Below the pieces are notes generated by a model, which worked only from the letters and a program-made list of their open reading frames with translations, had not been told where the DNA came from and did not search any database. This document shows, piece after piece, positions 1 through 5,647 of a stretch of 5,647 bases of DNA (its first letter is position 1; each line of letters starts with the position of its first letter). Origin of the DNA: Pseudomonadota bacterium. GTDB taxonomy: Bacteria; Myxococcota; Myxococcia; Myxococcales; Myxococcaceae. A program made the translations under genes and the position numbers. The DNA is taken from NCBI GenBank assembly GCA_023424585.1, contig JAFADT010000816.1, positions 1 through 5,647 on the forward strand. Reading direction: 5' to 3'.

Positions 1-20
1 ACGGCCTTCGCGGTGACGGA

Positions 21-1448
21 CTACTCCGGCCGCGGCTCCGGCGGACGCACCAGCGCCTTCAGCGGCACGGGCGCGGGCAGGGCCTCGCGCGGGGTGTGCG
101 TGCGCTGCTTCGGATCCGGACGCTCCACCACGCGGGCGACGAGGTCGTAGTCGTGCGCCTCTGTCACCTCCACGGTGACGAACTCGCCCGGGTACGCCAG
201 GCCGTCGTTGATGTAGACCTGCCCGTCGATTTCCGGCGCCTGCCCCTCGTGGCGGCCCACCAGCAGGTGCTCGGACTCCTCGCTGGGGCCCTCCACCAGC
301 ACGGTGAGCTTCTGGCCCACGAGCTTCTTGTTCTGCTCGCGGTTGATGCGCTTCTGGATGGCCATCACCTCGCGCCAGCGGCGCTCGATGGTCTTCGCCG
401 GGATCTTGTTCGGCAGGTCGAACGCGGCGGTGCCCTCCTCGTCCGAGTACTGGAACACGCCCAGGCGCTGGAAGCGCTGCTCCTTCACGAACTCCTTCAG
501 GAGCTCGAAGTCCTCCTCCGTCTCGCCCGGCAGTCCGACGATGAGCGAGGTGCGCATGACCAGGTTCGGCACGCGCTCGCGCAGCTTGGTGAGCAGCTCC
601 TTGAGGAACTTGGAGTTGCGGCCGCGCTTCATGGACAGGAGCAGCTTGTCGCTGGCGTGCTGCACCGGCATGTCCAGGTACTTGGCGATCTTCGGCTCGG
701 TGGCGATGACGTCGATGAGCTCGTCCGGGAACACGCGCGGGTAGGCGTAGTGCAGGCGGATCCACTTCACGTCCACCTTCACCAGCTCCTTGAGCAGTTC
801 GTGCAGCTTCGGCTTGCCGGGCAGGTCATGCCCGTAGGCCGTCAGGTCCTGCGCGACGAGGTTCAGCTCCTGCACGCCGCTGTCCGCCAGCTTGTGCGCC
901 TCCGCCAGGATGTCCGCCACCGGGCGCGAGCGCTGGCCGCCGCGCAGCGTGGGGATGATGCAGAACGCGCAGGCGTTGTCGCACCCCTCGGAGATCTTCA
1001 GGTACGCCGTGTACTTCGGCATCGAGTTGATGCGCGGCGTCTCCGCGTTGTGGATGTAGTCCGGATCCGGAATCACCTGGCGCGGCGTGGCCTCCGCCGC
1101 CAGCAGGTCGCCAATCTGGGCGTACGCGCTGGTGCCCAGGAAGTGGTCCACCTCCGGCATCTCCTGCGACAGCTCCTGGCCGTAGCGCTGGGACAGGCAG
1201 CCGGTGACGACGAGCGTCTTGCACGCGCCCGACTTCTTCAGCTCCGCCATCTCCAGGATGGAGTCCACCGACTCCTGCTTCGCCGGCCCGATGAAGGCGC
1301 ACGTGTTGACCACGATGACCTCGGCCTCCGAGGCCTCCTGCACGAGCGAATAGCCGCGGGTGCGCAGCGTGCCCAGCATCACCTCGGAGTCCACCCGGTT
1401 CTTCGGGCAGCCGAGGGTCATCATGTACAGGCTCTTGGTCTCTTCCAC
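21..1448 (-). CDS. rimO: Ribosomal protein S12 methylthiotransferase RimO
   Basis: A cytoplasmic radical-SAM enzyme that, by family knowledge, adds a methylthio group to the conserved aspartate of ribosomal protein S12 (Asp89 in E. coli numbering). The 475-residue product has all three expected domains. The N-terminal MTTase domain carries TLGCPKN (11-17), typical of RimO rather than MiaB, with cluster cysteines C14, C50 and C84. The radical-SAM core has CxxxCxxC at C156, C160 and C163. A TRAM domain spans about 373-441 and includes [11 protein letters not shown] (404-414). The family is usually about 430-450 residues; the excess is a proline-rich tail (about 443-475). The start is GTG with only a weak ribosome binding site, 6 bases after the preceding gene's TAG, so translational coupling is likely. 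In-frame ATG codons 9 and 10 are alternative starts. It is the last gene of the four-gene minus-strand unit visible here. The family assignment is firm; the exact start is less so. Confidence 0.97.
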   Translation of the reverse strand: MEETKSLYMMTLGCPKNRVDSEVMLGTLRTRGYSLVQEASEAEVIVVNTCAFIGPAKQESVDSILEMAELKKSGACKTLVVTGCLSQRYGQELSQEMPEVDHFLGTSAYAQIGDLLAAEATPRQVIPDPDYIHNAETPRINSMPKYTAYLKISEGCDNACAFCIIPTLRGGQRSRPVADILAEAHKLADSGVQELNLVAQDLTAYGHDLPGKPKLHELLKELVKVDVKWIRLHYAYPRVFPDELIDVIATEPKIAKYLDMPVQHASDKLLLSMKRGRNSKFLKELLTKLRERVPNLVMRTSLIVGLPGETEEDFELLKEFVKEQRFQRLGVFQYSDEEGTAAFDLPNKIPAKTIERRWREVMAIQKRINREQNKKLVGQKLTVLVEGPSEESEHLLVGRHEGQAPEIDGQVYINDGLAYPGEFVTVEVTEAHDYDLVARVVERPDPKQRTHTPREALPAPVPLKALVRPPEPRPE

Positions 1449-1454
1449 GCGCGT

Positions 1455-2570
1455 CTACCGCTTTCCCAGTTGCGTCCGCTCGAAGTGGTCCGCACTCCAA
1501 ACGAAGTTGATGATGGCGCCGTTCGAGTAACCGATGTTCAGCGCCCCGTCTTCTTCCAGCTCCACCGAGGTGGCGCGCCCCAGCGCACAGGTGGCGGCCG
1601 GCCAGTCGAGCACCCGCTGGGCTGTCTTCCCTGACACCACGTAGAGCCCCATCCGCAGCTCGTCGTCGGAGTCGCATTGACCCTCGACGGCGTAGGGGTT
1701 CTTCCCGGTAAGGACACTCACGACCGGACGGCCGTCCGGCAGGCTCAAGGTCTCCGGCAGGTTCACGCCCATCTTCGAGGCGTCCACCGCGTTGGGCGCC
1801 ACCAGCTCGCGCAGCGAGGCGGGGGTGAGGCTCTCATCGCCCTGGGCCCAGTTCGGGTAGCTGAGCAGGCCCCAGCCCAGCCAGCCGGTGGGCGCCGCCT
1901 CCAGGGCGGCGACGCTGGCCGGGGGCTTGAGCTTGAGGTTCTTGCGCGCCTCGTCCGGCAGGCGCAGCGCCTCTCCCTCCGCCATGGTGCCGCCCTTGCA
2001 GTTGGACACCGGCACCGCCTTGGCGCCCACCTGGTCCTGGTCCTCGTAGGTGATGCAGAGGTCCATGACGAGCGGATCCACCGCGGGGAAGCGGGGCAGG
2101 GCGCGCACCGGGATCATGGCCACCACGGACAGCGTGTCGCCCTGGCGGTGCACCGCGGCGTTCACCAAGCCCTGCGCGAACCTGGGCGTGCCGCTGTCGG
2201 GGCCGGAGGTGCGCTGGCCGTCGAAGGCGAAGCGGTAGGTGTAGCCCGTGGCGGTGGGGCCGGCGTCCGGGAAGTAGAGCGAGAGGGTGATGACGTCACC
2301 CGCGAGCAGCTGGTTGTCCGTGGCCTCCACGCCCACGAAGAGCGTGTCCTTGCGCCAGCCCACCCGGGCGGAGAAGTCCGCGGTGGCCCCGTCGGTGGGC
2401 AGCGGCTTGAGGACCAGCGGGGAGCCGAAGTCCTTGAGCTTCTTCTCCGGGCGGGGGGCCTTCTTGAGCACGGGCACCGGCTTGCTGGGCCGGGGCGCCG
2501 CGTCCTGCGCGAGCGAGGTGGTGGCGAGGAGCAGACAGAGGGGCAGGGGGGCCAGGCGGGCGGCGTGCAT
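1455..2570 (-). CDS. Secreted protein of unknown function, possible CBM9-like domain
   Basis: I do not recognise a named gene for this 371-residue product. Residues 1-21 look like a Sec signal peptide: a short basic N-terminus (His2, Arg5), a hydrophobic core at about 6-19, and a likely cut after SLA (19-21). A Pro/Lys-rich linker follows (about 24-46). Residues about 50-205 alternate short beta-strand-like stretches, including DTLFVGVEATDN (75-86) and DVITLSLYF (92-100), and end in LRLP. This pattern resembles CBM9-like or DOMON-like beta-sandwiches, but that is an inference without alignment. The C-terminal part (about 225-371) looks like a second beta-rich domain of unknown type. Mature cysteines C172, C191, C299 and C328 could form disulfides, consistent with export. 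There is no lipobox or C-terminal anchor, so it is probably periplasmic or secreted. The ATG lies 14 bases after the yajQ stop; a weak AGAGG overlaps that stop. Being a real gene is near certain; function is unknown. Confidence 0.85.
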   Translation of the reverse strand: MHAARLAPLPLCLLLATTSLAQDAAPRPSKPVPVLKKAPRPEKKLKDFGSPLVLKPLPTDGATADFSARVGWRKDTLFVGVEATDNQLLAGDVITLSLYFPDAGPTATGYTYRFAFDGQRTSGPDSGTPRFAQGLVNAAVHRQGDTLSVVAMIPVRALPRFPAVDPLVMDLCITYEDQDQVGAKAVPVSNCKGGTMAEGEALRLPDEARKNLKLKPPASVAALEAAPTGWLGWGLLSYPNWAQGDESLTPASLRELVAPNAVDASKMGVNLPETLSLPDGRPVVSVLTGKNPYAVEGQCDSDDELRMGLYVVSGKTAQRVLDWPAATCALGRATSVELEEDGALNIGYSNGAIINFVWSADHFERTQLGKR

Positions 2571-2584
2571 GCGGAGGGACGCCT

Positions 2585-3082
2585 CTAGTCGCGGAAGTTG
2601 GTGAACTGCATGTCCAGCTTGAGCTTGTCCTGCTCCTTGCGGAACAGCGCGATGGCCTCCTGCAGGTCGTCGCGGTTCTTGCCCGTGACGCGGAGCTGAT
2701 CCGCCTGGATGGAGCCCTGCACCTTCAGCTTGGACTCCTTGAGCAGCTTGATCAGCTCCTTGGACTTCTCCACCGGGATGCCCTGCTGGAGCTTGATGGG
2801 CTGCTTGACGTTGCTCATGCCCGTCTTCTCGATGTCGCCGAACTCCAGCACCCGCAGGCTGATGCCGCGCTTGGCCAGCTTGCCGAGCAGGACCTCCTTG
2901 GCTGCCTGGAGCTTCTCCTCGCTGTTGGTCTTCACCGTGAGCGCGGAGTGGTCCGGGGCGATGTCGATTTCGGCCTTCACGCCCTGGAAGTCATAGCGGG
3001 TGCTGAGCTCCTTCCGGGTCTGATTGACCGCGTTGTCGAGCTCAGCCAGATCGATTTTGGAGATGACGTCGAAGGAGGGCAT
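2585..3082 (-). CDS. yajQ: YajQ family nucleotide / cyclic di-GMP-binding protein
   Basis: A 165-residue protein close to the usual family length (E. coli YajQ is about 163). It is recognised by the N-terminal MPSFDVISKID, by the central KLKVQGSIQADQLRVTGKNR region (118-137) followed by DDLQEAI, and by the closing MQFTNFRD. The family folds as two ferredoxin-like alpha/beta domains. Members have been reported to bind nucleic acids or nucleotides, and in Xanthomonas a homologue binds cyclic di-GMP and affects transcription with a LysR-type partner. Which activity applies here cannot be read from sequence. It is cytoplasmic, with no signal peptide or membrane segment. The ATG has an AAAAGG ribosome binding site six bases upstream and lies 28 bases after the RNase J stop, making it the second gene of the minus-strand unit. 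Confidence 0.96.
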   Translation of the reverse strand: MPSFDVISKIDLAELDNAVNQTRKELSTRYDFQGVKAEIDIAPDHSALTVKTNSEEKLQAAKEVLLGKLAKRGISLRVLEFGDIEKTGMSNVKQPIKLQQGIPVEKSKELIKLLKESKLKVQGSIQADQLRVTGKNRDDLQEAIALFRKEQDKLKLDMQFTNFRD

Positions 3083-3110
3083 GGGGGACCTTTTCGCGCC
3101 CTTACCATAC

Positions 3111-4751
3111 CTACACCCGGACGACCAAGGGCACCACCAGGGTGCGCCGGGAAGTGTGCTGCTTGAAGGCCCGCTTCACCGCCTTCGTGAGCTCCTCGCG
3201 CACCAGGGCGTCGTCCCCACGGAGCAGGGGGTTGAGCTCCTCGAAGAAGGCCCGCGCCACCTGGGCCACCTGGGCCAGCACGCCCTGCTCGTCCGGGTTG
3301 AGGCCCTGGCCGGACAGCTGGGGCCCCGCCACCAGCGCCTGGGTGTCGCGCCTCAGCACCACGGCGGCGGCCACCACGCCCGTCTCCGCCAGCCGGTTGC
3401 GCTCCGCCAGCGCCTCCGGCGTCACGACTCCGTCCCCGGCGCGCTCCCGCAGGATGCGCCCGGCGGGCACGCTGCCAGTGAAGCGGCCCCGCCCCTCCTC
3501 GAACGTCACCACGTCCCCGTCGTGGGCCAGCAGCAGGCCTTCCGGCGCCATGCCCGCCTCGCGCGCGGTGGTCAGGTGTCGGTGCAGGTGTCGGACTTCC
3601 CCATGCACGGGGATGAAGTTCTTGGGGCGGATCAGCTCCAGCACCCGGCGCTGCTGGGGGCGGCTGGCGTGTCCGGAGACGTGCACGCCGGGCTCCACCT
3701 GGGCGTAGACGATGCGGGCGCCGCGCCAGTGGAGCTGGTCGAGCAGCGCGCCCACGGCGCGTTCGTTGCCGGGGATGGGGCGGGCGCTGACGATGACGGT
3801 GTCGCCGGGCTCCAGGCGCACGGGCCCATCGCCGTTGGCCAGCTGGGTGAGGCCCGCGCGCGGCTCGCCCTGGGCGCCGGTGGTGATCACCGCCACGCGG
3901 TGGGGCGCGAGCCTGGGCACGCTGTCCAGGTGCACGAAGAGCGAGTCGGGCACGTCCAGGTAGCCCATCTCCCGCGCCAGCTCCACGTTGCGCACCATGC
4001 TGCGGCCCTGGAGCGCGACGAGCCGGCCGGTGCGCTCGCACAGGTCCAGGAGGTGCCGGATGCGGTGGAGGTTGGAGGAGAACTGGGCGACGACGACGCG
4101 GCCCTTCGTCTCGTGGAAGAGGCGCTCGAAGGTGGTCTGCACCACGCGCTCGCTGCCGGTCTCGTCCGTGTGCTCGGAGTTGGTGGAGTCCGATAGCAGG
4201 CACAGCACGCCTTCGTCACCCGCCTCGCCCCAGCGCTCCAGGTCCGTCTTGAGGCCGTCGATGGGGTCGGGGTCCAGCTTGAAGTCGCCGGTGTGGATGA
4301 CGGTGCCCTCGGGTGAGCGGACGACGTAGCCCACCGCGTCCGGCACGGTGTGCGTCACGCGCGTGGCCTCCACCTGGAAGACGCTGCCCACGGGGAAGGG
4401 GGTGCGCGGGTCGATTTCGCGCAGGTCCGCCTCCACGCCCAGTTCCTCCAGGCGCTGCCGCGCGAGCGCGAGCGTGAAGCGCGTGCCGTAGATGGGGACG
4501 GGCACGTCGCCCAGCAGGTAGGGGAGCGCGCCGATGTGGTCCTCGTGGCCGTGCGTGAGGAGCACGCCCTTCAGCTGGGCCGCGTTGCGCCGCAGGTGCG
4601 TGAAGTCCGGGACGATGATGTCCACGCCGGGCATCCCCGACGAGGGGAACATCAGGCCGGCGTCGATGAGCAGCATCTCCCCACGACAGGCGAGCACCAT
4701 GGCGTTGAGGCCGATCTCGCCCAGCCCGCCAAGAGGGATGACGTGGAGCAT
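3111..4751 (-). CDS. rnj: Ribonuclease J (metallo-beta-lactamase / beta-CASP RNase)
   Basis: A cytoplasmic zinc-dependent RNase that, by family knowledge, combines endonuclease and 5'-to-3' exonuclease activity in mRNA decay and rRNA maturation. The 546-residue length matches known members (about 555 in B. subtilis). The start MLHVIPLGGLGEIGLN is typical. Metal-binding and catalytic motifs are intact: HGHEDH (67-72), H134, TGDFK (154-158) and LSDSTN (186-191). The beta-CASP region has ARPIPGNE (323-330), HVSGH (357-361) and PVHGE (381-385). The C-terminal domain (about 450-546) ends in the short strand-like TLVVPLVVRV. The ATG matches the family N-terminus. No convincing Shine-Dalgarno sits directly before it; the nearest purine-rich GGAGGGG is about 25 bases upstream. 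It is first in the unit and divergent from the BlaI-family gene. The ArgPro in ARPIPGNE, where many homologues have SerPro, is a mild variation. Confidence 0.97.
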   Translation of the reverse strand: MLHVIPLGGLGEIGLNAMVLACRGEMLLIDAGLMFPSSGMPGVDIIVPDFTHLRRNAAQLKGVLLTHGHEDHIGALPYLLGDVPVPIYGTRFTLALARQRLEELGVEADLREIDPRTPFPVGSVFQVEATRVTHTVPDAVGYVVRSPEGTVIHTGDFKLDPDPIDGLKTDLERWGEAGDEGVLCLLSDSTNSEHTDETGSERVVQTTFERLFHETKGRVVVAQFSSNLHRIRHLLDLCERTGRLVALQGRSMVRNVELAREMGYLDVPDSLFVHLDSVPRLAPHRVAVITTGAQGEPRAGLTQLANGDGPVRLEPGDTVIVSARPIPGNERAVGALLDQLHWRGARIVYAQVEPGVHVSGHASRPQQRRVLELIRPKNFIPVHGEVRHLHRHLTTAREAGMAPEGLLLAHDGDVVTFEEGRGRFTGSVPAGRILRERAGDGVVTPEALAERNRLAETGVVAAAVVLRRDTQALVAGPQLSGQGLNPDEQGVLAQVAQVARAFFEELNPLLRGDDALVREELTKAVKRAFKQHTSRRTLVVPLVVRV

Positions 4752-4775
4752 GTGCCCGGAAGTGTAAGGGCCCGG

Positions 4776-4811
4776 CCCCTCCAGTGCGTGGGAATCCGCA
4801 CATCCCCTCCA
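4776..4811 (-). other. Duplicated TGGAGGGG flanking a small hairpin in the RNase J leader
   Basis: Read on the minus strand, the leader before the RNase J start has TGGAGGGG at 4811-4804 and again at 4783-4776, 28 bases apart. Between them is an inverted repeat GTGCG / CGCAC (4801-4797 and 4788-4784) with an 8-base loop; the 3' arm directly abuts the second TGGAGGGG. Both copies are Shine-Dalgarno-like but sit too far from the start at 4751 for ordinary initiation. The upstream copy is followed immediately by an out-of-frame ATG. The repeat and hairpin are seen directly; a role in translation control is speculation, and a 5-bp stem in GC-rich DNA may be chance. Confidence 0.3.
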
Positions 4812-4840
4812 CCGCGAGCCCGCGCCCGCCTGCTTGACGG

Positions 4841-4870
4841 ATTAAAACTAAAGGCTTAGTTGTATTCGAA
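4841..4870 (-). promoter_or_regulatory. Candidate promoter for the RNase J operon
   Basis: On the minus strand TTTAAT (4846-4841) matches the sigma-70 -10 consensus at five of six positions. A weak -35 candidate TTCGAA (4870-4865) lies 18 bases upstream. Transcription would start near 4834, giving a leader of roughly 80 bases. The hexamers sit inside the AT-rich island that carries the palindromic sites, so any AT-rich sequence would tend to score; the call is tentative. Confidence 0.3.
4846..4861. promoter_or_regulatory. Operator-like palindrome 1 (AACTAA-N4-TTAGTT)
   Basis: A perfect 6-base inverted repeat, AACTAA (4846-4851) and TTAGTT (4856-4861), around a 4-base centre AGGC. It lies 45 bases before the BlaI-family start codon and has the same arms and spacing as the second copy downstream. 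Dyad sites next to the gene are the normal target of BlaI/MecI/CopY repressors, so this is a probable operator. The half-site is not the TACA/TGTA of the classical bla, mec and cop operators. Confidence 0.65.
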
Positions 4871-4887
4871 CTAAGATTTTAGTTCGA
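4866..4887. promoter_or_regulatory. Operator-like palindrome 2 (extended AACTAA-N4-TTAGTT)
   Basis: A perfect inverted repeat with 9-base arms, TCGAACTAA (4866-4874) and TTAGTTCGA (4879-4887), around the centre GATT. Its inner 6-base arms and 4-base centre spacing repeat palindrome 1. The two centres (4853.5 and 4876.5) are 23 bp apart, about two helical turns, so two repressor dimers could bind on roughly the same DNA face. The site ends 18 bases before the GTG start codon at 4906, so a bound repressor would block promoter opening or clearance. The symmetry is seen directly; BlaI binding is inferred. Confidence 0.7.
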
Positions 4888-4891
4888 GGCC

Positions 4892-4897
4892 GGGAGG
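4892..4897 (+). promoter_or_regulatory. Ribosome binding site deciding the GTG start
   Basis: GGGAGG ends 8 bases before the GTG at 4906, an ideal Shine-Dalgarno placement. It supports the GTG over later in-frame codons; the first in-frame ATG is codon 21, already inside the conserved DNA-binding domain. Confidence 0.75.
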
Positions 4898-4905
4898 CCC
4901 TGCCC

Positions 4906-5304
4906 GTGACGAAGCCGTCATCCGCCGAGGAGTCCAAGCCGCTCACGCCCGTGGAGCTGGAGCTGATGCAGCTGGTGTGGAGGTTGGGGGAGGTGAGCGT
5001 GGCGGACGTGCTCGCGGCGCTGCCGCCGGAGCGCAAGCTGGCCTACACGTCGGTGTCCACGGTGCTGCGCATCCTGGAGCAGAAGGGCGTGGTGCAGAGC
5101 CGCAAGGAGGGGCGGGGGCACCTGTACTCGGCGCGGCTGTCGCGCGAGGCCTACGAGGCGCAGAGCGTGCGCCACCTGGTGGCGACGGTGTTCGACGGGG
5201 CGCCTTCGTCGCTCGTGGCGCGGCTGGTGGAGGCGGTGCCGCTGTCCGCGGAGGAGGTGGAGCAGCTCCGCAAGCTCCTGGGCCGCAAGGGCGGCCGGGG
5301 ATGA
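4906..5304 (+). CDS. BlaI/MecI/CopY family transcriptional repressor
   Basis: A 132-residue cytoplasmic winged-helix repressor, similar in length to known BlaI/MecI proteins (about 120-140). The N-terminal domain begins LTPVELELMQLVWRLGEVSV (13-32) and continues with AYTSVSTVLRILEQKG (46-61), the expected recognition-helix region. The wing follows in RKEGRGHLYSARLSR (66-80). The C-terminal part (about 82-127) includes VFDGAPSSLVARLVE (95-109), matching the family's dimerisation region and lying where the sensor protease cuts characterised members. In known systems the dimer binds promoter dyads and is inactivated by proteolysis after a BlaR1-type sensor detects its signal. The start is GTG with a strong ribosome binding site. 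The stop overlaps the next start as ATGA, so the two genes are probably translationally coupled. Two palindromes just upstream are likely autoregulatory operators. The signal is unknown: no beta-lactamase or copper gene is visible, so I give no gene symbol. Confidence 0.94.
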   Translation: MTKPSSAEESKPLTPVELELMQLVWRLGEVSVADVLAALPPERKLAYTSVSTVLRILEQKGVVQSRKEGRGHLYSARLSREAYEAQSVRHLVATVFDGAPSSLVARLVEAVPLSAEEVEQLRKLLGRKGGRG

Positions 5305-5647
5305 GCGCCTTCGCCCGGGACATGCTGGCGGCGTACCTCACGGCGGCGGTGCTGGTGGCGGTGGGCTTCGGGCTGCTGCGCGCGGCGCTGGCGTGGGGGA
5401 TGGAGTGGCGGCTGGACGCGCGGCAGGCGCTGCGCGTGGGGCGGGTGACGCTGGGGCTGGCGGTGGTGCTGCCGTTCGTGGCGCTCGCGGTCCGGGATTG
5501 GATGCCGTCGGCGCCGCTCTTCTCGTTCGAGCGGTCGCTGGTGCGCGACGCCTCACCGCCCAGGTCCACCGAAGCGCGGCCCGTGCGCGAGGCGGTGTCT
5601 GGGGCTGTGTCGTCAGGCACGGGCCTGCCGCTGGCGATGAGCGGGCT
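5301..5647 (+). CDS. N-terminal part of a probable BlaR1-type M56 sensor peptidase (cut by window edge)
   Basis: An open frame starts at the ATG at 5301, overlapping the repressor stop by four bases, and runs out of the window without a stop after 115 codons. The product begins MSAFARDMLAAYL and has two hydrophobic segments, about residues 9-32 and 47-65, separated by a short segment with arginines and acidic residues (about 33-46). After the second comes a Ser/Pro/Arg-rich stretch (about 84-110), probably a loop on one side of the membrane. Following a BlaI-family gene by an ATGA overlap is the classical blaI-blaR1 arrangement. M56 proteins start with membrane helices, place a zinc HExxH site in a cytoplasmic loop, and often end in a sensor domain. 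None of those diagnostic parts lies in the window, so the assignment rests on context and topology. GC-rich composition could mimic hydrophobic helices, but the coupling argues for a real gene. Confidence 0.75.
   Translation, partial: MSAFARDMLAAYLTAAVLVAVGFGLLRAALAWGMEWRLDARQALRVGRVTLGLAVVLPFVALAVRDWMPSAPLFSFERSLVRDASPPRSTEARPVREAVSGAVSSGTGLPLAMSG

Larger units (their letters stand above)
4834..4877 (+). promoter_or_regulatory. Candidate promoter elements for the BlaI-family operon
   Basis: TTGACG at 4834-4839 matches a sigma-70 -35 box at five of six positions. At the usual 17-base spacing (4857-4862) the -10 candidate TAGTTG is poor. TAAGAT at 4872-4877 is a better -10 by sequence (four of six, with the key T, A, A and T) but has no good -35 at standard spacing. 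With TAAGAT, transcription would begin about 20 bases before the GTG start. In either case the promoter overlaps the two palindromes, as expected for autorepression. The exact start site cannot be decided from sequence. Confidence 0.4.

Noticed and set aside
96..1634. Long plus-strand open frame (512 codons) opposite RimO and the end of the secreted-protein gene
   Set aside because: It is antisense to a clearly recognisable RimO, is dominated by Leu/Arg/Val/His/Ala low-complexity sequence typical of reversed GC-rich codons, and shows no domain.
3083..3110. Gap between RNase J and YajQ checked for a terminator or separate promoter
   Set aside because: Only 28 bases, with no hairpin and no convincing hexamers; it holds just the YajQ ribosome binding site.
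3024..4196. Plus-strand open frame of 390 codons opposite RNase J
   Set aside because: Antisense shadow of the RNase J coding sequence with a His/Gly/Val-rich composition and no recognisable family.
2977..4203. Minus-strand open frame of 408 codons overlapping RNase J
   Set aside because: It is an alternative frame within the RNase J gene, made of Arg/Gly/Ala/Pro runs; its last residues also run out of frame into YajQ. RNase J motifs are intact in the other frame.
4216..4812. Minus-strand frame starting upstream of RNase J (GTG at 4812, ATG at 4803) as an alternative or upstream gene
   Set aside because: It runs out of frame through the conserved RNase J N-terminus, and its composition is Arg/Pro/Gly/His-rich like other shadows. 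A very short translated leader cannot be excluded but nothing supports a protein.
4866..4887. Perfect 22-base dyad considered as a transcription terminator
   Set aside because: The stem is AT-rich with no following U-run, and it lies upstream of a start codon between divergent genes, so an operator is the better reading.
4943..5620. Minus-strand open frame opposite the repressor and the sensor gene
   Set aside because: Ser/Pro/Ala/Arg-rich translation of antisense GC-rich DNA; the plus strand carries a recognisable BlaI-family protein with a ribosome binding site and an ATGA-coupled second gene.

Overview
The window is GC-rich, protein-dense DNA with strong G/C bias at third codon positions. 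The protein sequences and gene mix (RNase J, YajQ and RimO next to a BlaI/BlaR1-type pair) fit a delta-proteobacterial, probably myxobacterial (Myxococcaceae or relatives) chromosome. That assignment is inferred from composition and protein style, not from a marker gene. I see no mobile elements, CRISPR arrays, tRNAs or rRNAs.

Minus strand (positions 4751 down to 21): four genes are tightly packed in the same direction, in transcription order ribonuclease J, YajQ, a secreted protein of unknown function with a possible CBM9-like beta-sandwich, and RimO. The gaps between them are only 28, 14 and 6 bases, so they are very probably one transcription unit. Three of the four act on, or have been linked to, RNA and ribosomes: RNase J processes and degrades RNA, RimO methylthiolates ribosomal protein S12, and YajQ is a nucleotide/RNA-associated and c-di-GMP-binding protein. 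The exported third gene is the odd member.

Positions 4752-4905 are a divergent control region. Inside the GC-rich DNA sits a short AT-rich island (about 4841-4887) holding two copies of the palindrome AACTAA-N4-TTAGTT. Their centres are 23 bp apart, and the second extends to 9-base arms. They lie just upstream of a BlaI-family repressor and are the obvious candidate operators. Weak promoter-like hexamers can be read in both directions through the same island.

Plus strand (4906 to the window end): a BlaI/MecI/CopY-family winged-helix repressor starts at a GTG with a good ribosome binding site. It overlaps, by ATGA, the start of a membrane protein cut off by the window edge, whose position and two N-terminal hydrophobic helices fit a BlaR1-type M56 sensor peptidase. 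Known pairs of this kind work by signal-induced cleavage of the repressor, which opens the operators.

Most of the window is conserved housekeeping content. The points worth a second look are the tandem operator-like palindromes, their possible influence on the divergent RNase J operon, the leader of the RNase J gene, and the unexplained secreted protein.
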